From Zerene cesonia (Eukaryota; Arthropoda; Insecta; Lepidoptera; Pieridae): 64,000 bases of DNA. The stretch is from positions 4,216,001-4,280,000 of the forward strand of contig NC_052108.1 in the NCBI RefSeq assembly GCF_012273895.1, given 5' to 3'. Positions 50,701-61,595 of this stretch are shown here, piece after piece (position 1 is the first letter of the stretch; every line of letters starts with the position of its first letter). Below the pieces are notes generated by a model that worked only from the letters and a program-made list of their open reading frames with translations, made no database searches and was not told the origin of the DNA. A program made the position numbers and the translations under genes.

Positions 50701-51840
50701 GACGACCTCTTGCGCGGCAGCAACGTCTTGTTGACGACATATCACAACGTAAGCTATTTTTTTTAAATAATTTTATAATTAAGGTACTGATATAATTTTT
50801 AGTTAGTATAATAGTCTAAAATATATCATCGACCTTCACCGACCTGTTTAATTGATAAAAAATGCGATAGATAGTTTAGTTTAATAAAAATTAGGTACTA
50901 AATATAAAAACCCACGCCCACCCGGCTGAAAAATCTCGGCCAGACTATAATCAATTGAATGTAGATTTTTTTTATATCACCATTGAATTAGCGGATAAAT
51001 TTAATAGTAACGGTAAGTACACAGCCAACAGTTTATGCAAACGAAGGGTTGCCTATTCTTTTCTTGACATAACGTTTGGGTTGCCAGGTACAAACAGTTA
51101 TTTTGCTCTCGAATAATTTTTATCTATTAAACAGATCCATGAAGGTCGATGTTATATCGGATCCTATACTATGGCTCCTCTTGACGAGGGCCTGTCAAAA
51201 TATTTCGATAGTACCTAAAGTGCGAACGACAAATGAGTCGACTTTAAATCCTCTCCTTCAAATAATGGTGTGTAGCAGAAAGTATTTAACTGTCTTTCTA
51301 GGAATTGTTTATCGTTTGTTTTTTTTTTCAGCTGTTTCGGGGGAACGAATGAATGCTATAAATGGGATTGAGGAATCGCCGCCAAGGTAAAAGTTTTACT
51401 TTTCTCAGTTTCCACCAGATTTCTTCTAGAGAACGAAAAAGCTCCAAGAAAATATCTTCTATGTATGTACATAGTACTTCTCAGAGCTACGCTTCCGCTT
51501 CAATTTCCGCTTAACTTTTAATCTATCCATAAAAATCATATCTTCTTAGAATTAAAACGATACAGGGTTTTTGCAATTCAATTTCTTATCATTTAATTTC
51601 AGATTGAATCACGAGGTTACAACAGACAATGTAGAAATGGTTCATCTCTCTATCGAAAGAGAGATCCGAGCATGCAGCGCACCGCCTTTGTCATCTCCGC
51701 CGCCATCACCTATGTCCACTTTACAGACTGAAACACGTATATGTATTGAACCAGAAGAAAATAAAGACACAAACGAACATACTTCACCGTTATGTAATAA
51801 TAATGAAAACAATGATATAATAGAAGACACTAATAATTGA
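44718..51840 (+). CDS. TMEM200-family-like two-pass membrane protein
   Basis: Exons 44718-44792, 46260-46362, 48067-48198, 48682-48916, 49813-49965, 50591-50748, 51332-51386 and 51603-51840 join in phase to 382 aa. Exon 2 opens VVRGKM, matching the V-V-K-G-K-L that precedes the first membrane segment of vertebrate TMEM200 proteins. TM1 ends AMAVIGYY and is followed by an outside loop with possible N-glycosylation (NAT). TM2 runs through GPIVMGFGG to the conserved-type border FEARD. After that the chain is Arg/Pro/Ser-rich and probably disordered, including SAPDLRSASGR and an SPPPSP stretch. No catalytic motif is seen and the family's function is unknown. The membrane part is well supported. 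The first exon is weaker (phase and donor only), and another start at 31047 is possible. Frame choice in exon 4 rests on phase at both ends. Confidence 0.75.
48390..48580 (+). repeat. Dispersed repeat family A, copy 3 (in TMEM200-like intron 3)
   Basis: 'ggcccgtttcctcttcctca', then 'gcgcatttgcagacgcagta', 'gttgtgatcgcttaccatca', 'cgaaccaccaactc' and an A run. Same order and length as the copy at 18853-19060. Confidence 0.75.
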
Positions 51841-54800
51841 TAAAAATCATGATCTTGTAGAGAACTATGTACGATGACGATGCAAGTTTTGCTCAATTTG
51901 AAAGTAGTGTATCTATATATATAATCCATAATGCCTGTCTATATTTCAATTTTACGTTAGTAATTCAAATTCAACCATTACAAGTTGAAGCTTTTAATTT
52001 GATTATGTACGGCCTAATTTGAATATTCCACATTTTTTCTTGGGTTTAAATCATTTTTATTCGATTAAATTTCATTACTTTTCTTGTTTTATCAATTACT
52101 GCCAGTTATTTTCAGTTACAAATAGCCTTCTCAGCTCAATTTTTTGTAAGTTTATAACTATTTCTACTAAAAGGAAAACGTTACAATTTTTAATTAAAAA
52201 ACATTTATGGTTTATGAGTTTTTTACCATTTTTTGCCAAGTTTTAATTATTATTTACCAGTAGTGTATATCATATTAAGCTGATATATTCATTTATAAAA
52301 CAAAGTATTCCATTATAATTGCATCCTATTTTAAACCCCTTTTAAAGATGAAAGACTGAAAAAAGCGAATTTTAATAAAAGTAATCCACGTTCTAATAAT
52401 AAAAATAATAATAAAATTGGACTATGAAATTGAGGAGTAGAGATTTGTATAAAAAGCTCGTTTCGAAACCCTGTTTAGGTGTGTAGTAATGTTTAAGTTT
52501 ACATTAAAAGCCCTTTCAGCTTAGGTATTACATTTTTTTTAATAGCGTGTACAATTGAAATAAAATAGTTGATAGAAATAGAATAGATAAAAATTGTTTT
52601 TTTTTTTTTACTTATAACGCACTCGTATAACTAGTTTTATTAATTACAATTTTTGTCACTTTGTTTGTATACTGAACATATGAAATCAATATTTATGCTA
52701 CCTACGTGATTCATAGCCTACAATTAAATATAAGTTACAATATATAATAGATTTGAATATCTTACCATTTTCGTACGTCTAAGTGTCTCAAACTTGTCCA
52801 TTTTATAAAATTCTAATTTTGTAATTTATTTATACTTATTCGCATAGTATTAAAGAGTTCAACGCGAAAGATTATTTTTGTAACATGTATTATATTTGCT
52901 TTTTTTGTAAATATATACCAATAATTAGTTAATTATTGTAGAAAAGCCTCGCATATTACATTCCTGAAATAGAAATCACATACAAAAAGTAATACGAAAT
53001 GTACACTTTTTATAACTGTTTGTTTTGATTACTACGGCTCGGTAACAAATATTAACTGTTATAGAATATCATACAATATCATTCAAGAATTACCAATTAT
53101 TATAAAAACAACTGAAAAAAAAAACTAAATATCTAATATATTTTATGTCACATCTTGAATGTGGATGTTACTTACGAGGAATTGCATCTATATCTATATC
53201 TCATTTTTATTCCGTAAGGAGTAAAAAACTAGCTTTCTTTCGCCCAGGGGAATAGGCCGATTCTTATTTATCTCTTACAAATGCAAATTATATTCCTAAA
53301 AATTTTACATTAATTTAATTGGAAGAATTAATGTTATAAATAGGTCTACAAACACTTTACTATACACCTGCTTAAATCGTATACTCTCTCACTGTTTCAT
53401 TGCATAACTAAATCCTAATACAATAAACATAACTAAACCAAGCACCGAATAACAATTGTAGCGTATCTGTAACAGTCACGTATTAATAATATACAAAATA
53501 TTTTATTAACTTACATATATGTAACATTTATGTAAAAACTTATAAATGTCACTTTGTTTTTTTATAACAATGTTTGCAAATATCTACACTAAGAAATTAT
53601 TAAGAATTCTTTAAATTTAGAACACACCACATATAGTAACGATATTCTAGTACCACAGTATAAAGAGAAACGAGTACCTACTCAGGAATCGTTTTTCTTA
53701 TTTCCTTTTCTTAAGGACCGTATCTATATAATATGTAACAAAAATCGACAAATGATACTGATAATGAAATTTTACTGTGTGTGTATAAATAGTAAAATTA
53801 TGATCAGATGTGAGGTTTGTGATTACAAAACTGTATATAAAAAATATGTACCTATATGTAAGAGATTTTTTTTAGTTACTTTTATTAAAATTTATTGTGA
53901 AAATATCACGTATACATTTATTGTTATAAGGAATGTTTAGCCTTTTACTGAACTCAAAATGTTTTAATTTATTACTAATTAAGTATCATGTAGATAAACA
54001 AATGGTACATTTACTGGCAGACACTTTATTAGACTTTGACAAGGTACTTAACTTGCCAAGGTAATAAACGAATATAAAGAAATGCAAATTTGTAAAAAAA
54101 GTAAGTTAACGTGATAAAAATGTAAATTGGTAGATACACTTTATCTTGTCTTTTATACATAACTCCTTGAGAATATATACAATTCTAAGCATCAGAAAAA
54201 ATTGTTTTATAAGGTATTTATAAATCATTTGTGAAATTTTGATTTTGGGATTATGGAATTGATGTCAGGCGGAACGGCATCGTCTTTGACTGAACTGAAA
54301 TGCCAATTCGTAAAAAATTGTACAATGGACATTTTGTATTTGTATTTTATGGATTTTCTTATACCTAGTGACCTAAATATAAATGTGTAGATACTTGATC
54401 CAAATGGTTGTTGTGATGTCTATTAAAGTTGTTGATGATATAAATGTATTTTACTTTTGTTTTATGTCTTTCGTCATTTTATCTTAACACTATATTTCAC
54501 TATATTTCACACAAGACTTTAAAATATCAGGTACCGTTAGGAAATCCCAGGTTTGTAAATATAAACCTAACACTGTGAAAGCTGAAGGGAATCTTTTAAA
54601 AGGTCCTTTTTTATTTTATCACCGTTAATGGCCTTAATATAATTTTTTTTTACAAATTGATTCGATCTTTAGGATCTATTCTTTTCGAAATATCAAACAT
54701 AATATCTCCACTTCATTTTAACAATTTATCGAAAAGAATACAAGTATGTAGATTATAACGTTGTGATAGACTACTTCAGAAATATTATTTATATATCTCA

Positions 54801-56030
54801 CCTAAAAGAATCAGTGCTTTCACACATTCACAAACTAAAAAAAAGGAAACTTCGTTGAACTTTACGATACCCAAATATTTATTTATTTAGTTAGGCTCAT
54901 TTAAGACGTGCTTTCGAATCAAAAATGAGGAAAATATAATAATAAATGTTTTTAAGAAAATCTGCGTCCCGCGTTTTCAACCGCATATATGAGGATTTCT
55001 TTTATATCCTTATGTTCCCATTTGAATATTGGAGTAAAATGTAGCCTTAGTTACATCGTATTACATTAGGTAAGCACCAAAGAAATTCCCGCCAATCATA
55101 AAAAAGTCGGTCCAGCTGTTCTAGAGATTTGCCAGAACGTACAGACGGATACCACGTATACTTCCATATGCATTTTGTTAAAAATGCGTTTTTAAATATT
55201 ATCAACGAAATTATTTTTAAAATTTATTTATTATTATATAGATATATAAGAATATTCTACACCTATATATAAATAGGTTCATGGCAAAACGCATTTAAAT
55301 GGAAATATATTGGAGGTATATTGCACTTGTCGTAATTATAATTTTATAAATATGTACACGCAAATCATTTTTAAAACTTATAATGATCTAGTAAACTGTA
55401 CAAAAAGACTAGCATTTACCCTTAATTCAGAAGATTATCTGATATTCTATTCATACTCACCAAAATTAAAAAAAATAGACACCTGAAGTGGAAGATTCCA
55501 TAAACACGATAAAGTTACTCTTAAGAGAAGAAATAAAAATTGAACGGATCATTCTTTTATAAATTGATTCAATCTTCAGGGCAGACCTTTTGTTCAAAAT
55601 AAACAAAACATAAACACTCCAAAAGTCATGTTGCTTACTATTATCGGTTGTTCTGAAAGTAAATTGTTTAATAACGCCCCGCTTATTAAACAATTTATTT
55701 TCAGCACACGAGGGAACGACTATAAAAAGGAAATAAGTTTAAGGACCATTGATCTACAAAAACAAAAGAAAACTGAACAACATACAACATACCTCTAAGT
55801 ATTATGGATTTCTTTCAACAATCTGATCCTTCCATTGCATAAAAGCCACCAATCTCATACATTATAATGGTTTTTGAATAGCATAAACATAACATTTTAA
55901 CTCCAAATCAAGAAATAAGAACACTGTTAAGCCACAGATTAAAAATTTTATGGCTTCTCATAATTATGACGCCGATAATCACCTTTATTCACCTAGTGCA
56001 CATCAGCACAAATCTATGCTCGTGACAGCC
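51841..56030. other. Intergenic DNA and 3' UTR of the TMEM200-like gene
   Basis: Very AT-rich with many AATAAA-like hexamers, so I cannot fix the 3' end of the upstream gene. A retroelement-tail-like repeat occupies about 54955-55250 ('tcggtccagctgttctagag', 'gtacagacggatacc'). Open frames of 60-75 codons show no family features. Confidence 0.5.
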
Positions 56031-56044
56031 GTAAAAATCACCGC

Positions 56045-56148
56045 TAATCCTATCACATGTACCGTAGTGGATAATCCGTGAAATCTCATTATCAATTATT
56101 ACTGTTGATATAAAACAAGAGTGCTATTCGAAGCAGCCAGCAGTCAGT
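56045..56148 (+). promoter_or_regulatory. Candidate photoreceptor-type promoter of the UV opsin gene
   Basis: Two TAATCC sites (56045-56050 and 56072-56077, the second within the palindrome ggataatcc) match the Otd-type (K50 homeodomain) site known from insect rhodopsin promoters. They are followed by 'atcaattatta', a TATA-like ATATAAAA (56108-56115) and an initiator-like TCAGT (56144-56148). The order and spacing suit a compact rhodopsin promoter. The call is by motif only. Confidence 0.5.
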
Positions 56149-56150
56149 CA

Positions 56151-56195
56151 ATGGGGTTGGCGTTCTCGCAACTATCGAGGACTGCTCAAAGATGA
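56151..56195 (+). other. Upstream ORF (14 codons) overlapping the opsin start codon
   Basis: An ATG at 56151 opens 14 codons in the +2 frame relative to the opsin. Its TGA (56193-56195) overlaps the opsin ATG (56192-56194) as ATGA. If the transcript starts at the TCAGT before it, the uORF lies at the very 5' end of the leader. It might lower or tune opsin translation by reinitiation; that role is inference. Confidence 0.45.
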
Positions 56196-57844
56196 TCCCT
56201 ACACAAGACATGGACAATAGGACAGAATATTACAACATCTATGGGGCATACTTTGCCCCCTTAAGGTACAAGATAAAACTTTTATAAATATTATATATTT
56301 AGTAAAATATGAGATATTACGGGACAGAACAATTATCCTATCACCATGACAGTTCTGTATAATTTAAACTTAGTCTCATTATAATTAACAGGTCAGGGGG
56401 CGAACGAATGTTGGGCGAGGGACTGACTGGTGAGGATCTGGCTATGATACCAGAGCACTGGTTCAAGTACCCAGAGCCACCAGCTAGTGCACACACAGCT
56501 CTATGTCTTCTCTACTGCTTCTTTACAGCGGCGGCTCTTATTGGAAATGGAATGGTTATTTTTATTTTCGCCTCGTAAGCACCTTTTATTTTATGTAAAC
56601 AATTACGGCAAAGCAAAATACAGTAAGTACATTAAGATGAATATCTTGTTACAGGACGAAATCTCTACGAACAGCTAGCAACCTTTTGATTTTAAATCTA
56701 GCAATATTCGACTTCATTATGATGCTCAAAGCACCCATTTTCATATATAACAGCGCTATGCGAGGATTTGCAGCAGGTGCCCTTTGGTGCAAAATATTTG
56801 CAGTTATGGGATCCTATAGCGGCATCGGTGCTGCAATGACTAACGCTTGCATCGCTTATGACAGGTGAGAATATATATCATGCATATTTTAATGTTTTTC
56901 TAAAAAAACGAGGAGAAGTAGATAAAGAATCGAAAACCTTAACACTCAGTTTAGGATGTACAAATGCCTTTGTTATTTCAAATTCCTCCTTCTTTTCTTT
57001 CTTTCAGGCATTCAACAATCACAAGACCTCTTGATGGACGGCTATCCAGAGGAAAAGTGGTACTAATGATAATTTGTATATGGATATACACGACACCCTG
57101 GTCTTTGATGCCACTGTTTAGAGTTTGGGGTAGATTTGTACCCGGTAAGATGATCTGCTTTTTTATTTTATTAAATACAAAGAAATAAACTTTCAATTAA
57201 TCCATTTCAGATTTTTAAAACTTAACTAAAATAAAAGTCGCAGTTCTCTCATTAATTGTTTATAAGAATTATCATGTTGAGTTAAATGTTATCAATTTCT
57301 AGAGGGCTACCTAACATCTTGCACGTTCGACTACCTTACCAACTCCTTCGACAACAAGTTATTCGTGGGCTGTATATTCACTTGTAGTTACGTTTTCCCG
57401 ATGTTGTGTATTATCTACTTCTACAGCGGTATTGTGAAACAAGTATTCGCTCACGAAGCAGCGTTAAGGTAAATTTTATCGATTTATAGTTTACTTATTT
57501 ATTCTGCAGTGATTAAAAATTAAATGATTATGGTATGGTTGGATGCTCTCTCGTCTGCTAAAGTTACAATATCGGCTAATAGGTGCACTTCTTCATGGAC
57601 TAATGTGTTTTTTTTTTTTGCTATTTATTAATGTCTTATTATGTTGGTTTAATACAGGGAACAAGCAAAGAAAATGAATGTAGAGTCATTGCGCTCTAAT
57701 CAAAATGCAGGTGCAGAATCTGCTGAGATACGAATCGCAAAAGCTGCATTGACTGTCTGTTTCCTATTTGTCGCTTCCTGGACACCATATGGCGTAATGT
57801 CGCTCATTGGAGCATTCGGCGACCAGGAATTGCTGACTCCTGGG
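56192..57844 (+). CDS. UV-sensitive opsin (insect short-wavelength type), 3' end lost in gap
   Basis: Six exons, 56192-56265, 56392-56574, 56655-56864, 57008-57144, 57303-57468 and 57658-57844, give 319 residues covering the N-terminus through most of TM6 and the start of the third outside loop. Seen: glycosylation site N9-R-T, NLAIFDF in TM2, Lys111 in LKAPIF, the disulfide pair (LWCK and LTSCTF), AYDR at the end of TM3, and the long HEAALREQAKKMNVESLRSN third cytoplasmic loop typical of Gq-coupled insect opsins. The lysine at bovine position 90 is the residue that shifts insect pigments to the ultraviolet, and blue opsins of Lepidoptera lack it. The last exons, including the retinal-binding Lys of TM7, should lie inside the N run beginning at 57980. 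The frame continuing past 57844 reads into intron. The gene is interrupted by the assembly, not by mutation. Confidence 0.9.
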
Positions 57845-57957
57845 GTATTCGATAATTTTATTTTATCTTTTAATAGTTCAACACAATATTTATGCTTTTG
57901 TGAAGAATCGTATTTATTAAATTAATATATCTTATACCTTTAAACGAGCAACATCTT

Positions 57958-57979
57958 GTATATATATATATATATATAT
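57958..57979. repeat. (TA)n microsatellite ending in an assembly gap
   Basis: A TA run in the opsin intron reaches the first N at 57980, the second gap in this window that starts at such an array. Confidence 0.95.
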
Positions 57980-58979
57980 NNNNNNNNNNNNNNNNNNNNN
58001 NNNNNNNNNNNNNNNNNNNNNNNNNNNNNNNNNNNNNNNNNNNNNNNNNNNNNNNNNNNNNNNNNNNNNNNNNNNNNNNNNNNNNNNNNNNNNNNNNNNN
58101 NNNNNNNNNNNNNNNNNNNNNNNNNNNNNNNNNNNNNNNNNNNNNNNNNNNNNNNNNNNNNNNNNNNNNNNNNNNNNNNNNNNNNNNNNNNNNNNNNNNN
58201 NNNNNNNNNNNNNNNNNNNNNNNNNNNNNNNNNNNNNNNNNNNNNNNNNNNNNNNNNNNNNNNNNNNNNNNNNNNNNNNNNNNNNNNNNNNNNNNNNNNN
58301 NNNNNNNNNNNNNNNNNNNNNNNNNNNNNNNNNNNNNNNNNNNNNNNNNNNNNNNNNNNNNNNNNNNNNNNNNNNNNNNNNNNNNNNNNNNNNNNNNNNN
58401 NNNNNNNNNNNNNNNNNNNNNNNNNNNNNNNNNNNNNNNNNNNNNNNNNNNNNNNNNNNNNNNNNNNNNNNNNNNNNNNNNNNNNNNNNNNNNNNNNNNN
58501 NNNNNNNNNNNNNNNNNNNNNNNNNNNNNNNNNNNNNNNNNNNNNNNNNNNNNNNNNNNNNNNNNNNNNNNNNNNNNNNNNNNNNNNNNNNNNNNNNNNN
58601 NNNNNNNNNNNNNNNNNNNNNNNNNNNNNNNNNNNNNNNNNNNNNNNNNNNNNNNNNNNNNNNNNNNNNNNNNNNNNNNNNNNNNNNNNNNNNNNNNNNN
58701 NNNNNNNNNNNNNNNNNNNNNNNNNNNNNNNNNNNNNNNNNNNNNNNNNNNNNNNNNNNNNNNNNNNNNNNNNNNNNNNNNNNNNNNNNNNNNNNNNNNN
58801 NNNNNNNNNNNNNNNNNNNNNNNNNNNNNNNNNNNNNNNNNNNNNNNNNNNNNNNNNNNNNNNNNNNNNNNNNNNNNNNNNNNNNNNNNNNNNNNNNNNN
58901 NNNNNNNNNNNNNNNNNNNNNNNNNNNNNNNNNNNNNNNNNNNNNNNNNNNNNNNNNNNNNNNNNNNNNNNNNNNNNNN
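57980..58979. other. Assembly gap (1000 N) hiding the opsin 3' exons
   Basis: Exactly 1000 Ns, probably a fixed-size spacer. The missing TM7 and tail exons of the opsin are expected here. Apparent frames across it are artefacts. Confidence 0.99.
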
Positions 58980-59052
58980 CTTCACAGAAATTCAGCTTGT
59001 TGGGACTTTATGTAACTTCACCCTCATTTTTTGGTCTAAATTGACCGGACTA

Positions 59053-59152
59053 NNNNNNNNNNNNNNNNNNNNNNNNNNNNNNNNNNNNNNNNNNNNNNNN
59101 NNNNNNNNNNNNNNNNNNNNNNNNNNNNNNNNNNNNNNNNNNNNNNNNNNNN
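59053..59152. other. Assembly gap (100 N)
   Basis: One hundred Ns. The 73-base island between this and the previous gap (58980-59052) holds no recognisable exon. Confidence 0.99.
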
Positions 59153-59918
59153 TTATTATTCTTATCACAATCGAATAAGACACAAAATTAGACAGACAAT
59201 CCCTGGAAAGTAACTTCATACAAACTAACGGAAAAGGCTTTTTTTAAATTCCTTGCTACCTTTAATGCTTGTTTGAAGTAAATAGAATAAAACTGAAATA
59301 ATTCACAAAAATCTGCAGTAAATAATATAATAACAAAACATAATTGATTCCGTGCTACGTCAAAAAGCTTTAAGTTGATAGTTGCATAATAATAGTAAAG
59401 TCATGCGAACTAACTTTTTACTAATCTGTGGTACACTTTATAGAACCTTAACTAAATATACACAGGTCGTAAGTAATACTATGTATAATATCACAACCTT
59501 GATTTATAAATAAACAGTAAATTTGGTTTCTGACTGACTGAATTATGTAGAATCCTATGTAGGAAGGTGTTAACCCATTTAATTACTTATAAAATTACTC
59601 ATTACAATAATATTATTATTTATAAAATTTATAAATAGCCTGATATTTTTTGACAGTAGGGTTGTCTAATGAACCTAAATTGCATTTTGTTTAGCAGCAC
59701 GAGTTGCTATTTCTTCTGGTTTTTTCGATGTGGTGTTTATACAAATTCCTTTTTTATCTGTCTTTTTTAGGGAACTGTCAATGTCACTTTAGACATTGTT
59801 TTCCTAAAAGTTTATTTCGTAAATAAGAATTACAAACAATTTTATCCAATTTATAGACTTGCTCAAACTAAACGTGATGTGAAGTATAGGGAACTTCATT
59901 CGATCAGTACTTTTCATC
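59153..59918. other. Intergenic DNA upstream of MOSMO
   Basis: AT-rich, with no coding frame. The MOSMO promoter and leader must be in its last few hundred bases. I see no TATA box at a suitable place; the leader ends in 'ttttcatc' before the ATG. Confidence 0.45.
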
Positions 59919-60614
59919 ATGGATAAATTAACAGTTATATCCGGAACACTTTTCATGGCCGCAGACGTATTTGCCATTGTGAGTCTTGCAATGCCCGATT
60001 GGATAATAACAGACGTTGGAGGTATCATACCTTTTTTATTGTATTTATTGCAAAATGATAACCATAGATATACATTACAACTTATTCTCATTGTATTCCA
60101 GGGGACACGAGACTCGGCTTAATGTGGTCATGTATTACTTTATACAATCGCCCCCAAGTTTGTTTTACTCCTGACCTTCAGCCTGAATGGTTACTGGCTT
60201 TGATTTGTATATTCATAGGATGCATCTGCATAACAACTACAGTTATTCTTTTAGCATCTAGCCACTTTGATCGCAATGTCATTCCATATGCAAGATGGGT
60301 AGGATTTGCTGCAAGTATGTATAAACTTGCAATATTCTTTTTAAAACAAATTTGTCAGATAACATTTTTGTATTTTTTTTTTTATGAAAAAAAGTGTTTT
60401 GAAATGTTTCTTGTTATTCTTTCCAGTGGTAGTCTTCTGCCTTGCAGCTGTTATATTCCCAATGGGTTTTCATGTAGATGAAATTGGAGGCCAGCCTTAC
60501 CAGTTGCCTAACAGCCATCAAGTGGGAATCTCTTACATACTATTTGTATTATCATTGTGGATTACTGTGATATCAGAATTATTTGCAGGAAAAGTGTGTT
60601 TACCTCACTTTTAA
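59919..60614 (+). CDS. MOSMO: MOSMO, modulator of smoothened (four-pass membrane protein)
   Basis: Three exons, 59919-60021, 60102-60314 and 60427-60614, join in phase to exactly 167 aa, the length of the human protein. The N-terminus MDKLTVISG, the PEW segment, the ARW border of TM3, GGQPYQLPN in the last outside loop and the end AGKVCLP all match MOSMO closely. The fold is claudin/PMP22-like with four membrane segments and a W-x-x-C in the first outside loop. In vertebrates MOSMO works with the MEGF8-MGRN1 ubiquitin ligase to remove Smoothened from the surface and cilium, lowering Hedgehog signalling. Whether the insect protein does the same is inference. Introns are 80 and 112 nt. The gene is convergent with LENG8, about 1 kb away. 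Confidence 0.95.
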
Positions 60615-61595
60615 CTTTAACTTGTTCACTTTCACTAAGTATTAAGTAGGTTTGTGTAAGTTATGGTGTTTATTGCTATTATGAATTATATTTAATCAAA
60701 ACATTCCATTTCTATTTAAAATTAAAAAAAAATAAGTTGCATTGTGTTTTATTGCTTCTAATCTCAATTCCCTAATTTCATCCCTGATTATCCAAATATT
60801 TAATTTGCCTTAAATGAAAATTATGCTATAATTGCAATTCCAGTAAAGTTTTTATAGAAACTAAATGGGTCTATAATTCCATTTTTGTCCTCAACACTTT
60901 TTGTACAAATTACAATCAAGTAAGAGACATTGAAATAAAATTAAGGCAAATTTACCCTAGTATGTTTCAATGAATAAATATGTCCAACAAAAAGGGCTGT
61001 ATTATTTCCAATATCATAATCCTAATATCATATTTCACTCCCAAGCACCAGATCTAATGCAAAATAGCTTTAAAATGTCAATGTGAATATATTTATTGTT
61101 TTTAGATAAATATTTAAAAATAAAACAAATAAGTAAAAAATAACCAGATTGTTTATTAATATGACTATCTTACAAGCAATGATTATTGGATTATTTATTT
61201 TAAAACATCAATCAAAACCATCAATATTTACACTTAGAATTATCACTTATTGTCCATTTGCTAAAATATACTATATACCTCTTGTGAATGTTTGTAGCAC
61301 TTAAATGTCTTTACACTGAACCATTTTCTTCAATAAATATTTCATTCCTGGCATAGCAGAAGCAAATCTTCGAAAACTCAGAACTCTCAAAATCTGCATC
61401 CAACTTCTTCAGCTGTATAACTTATAAATTAGGTATGATGATAGTTTCGCCGCCTCAGCCTAGCAAAATAAGGTGCATAATAATGTGATCTGGAAGTATG
61501 ATCACATGACAAATCTGGACCCCGTGACTATGCAAGCTTTACATAACCACACAACAACATTCTACTATAACAGGACGGCTGTCAAACAGAAAATG
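60615..61595. other. 3' UTRs between convergent MOSMO and LENG8
   Basis: AT-rich, with no coding frame. AATAAA at 60934-60939 (plus) could end MOSMO, about 320 bases after its stop. TTTATT at 61152-61157 (AATAAA on minus) could end LENG8, about 440 bases after its stop. Confidence 0.45.

Noticed and set aside
57870..59219. Open frames across the gaps at 57980-58979 and 59053-59152
   Set aside because: Same artefact; the translated parts are TA-repeat Tyr-Ile runs and short AT-rich ends.
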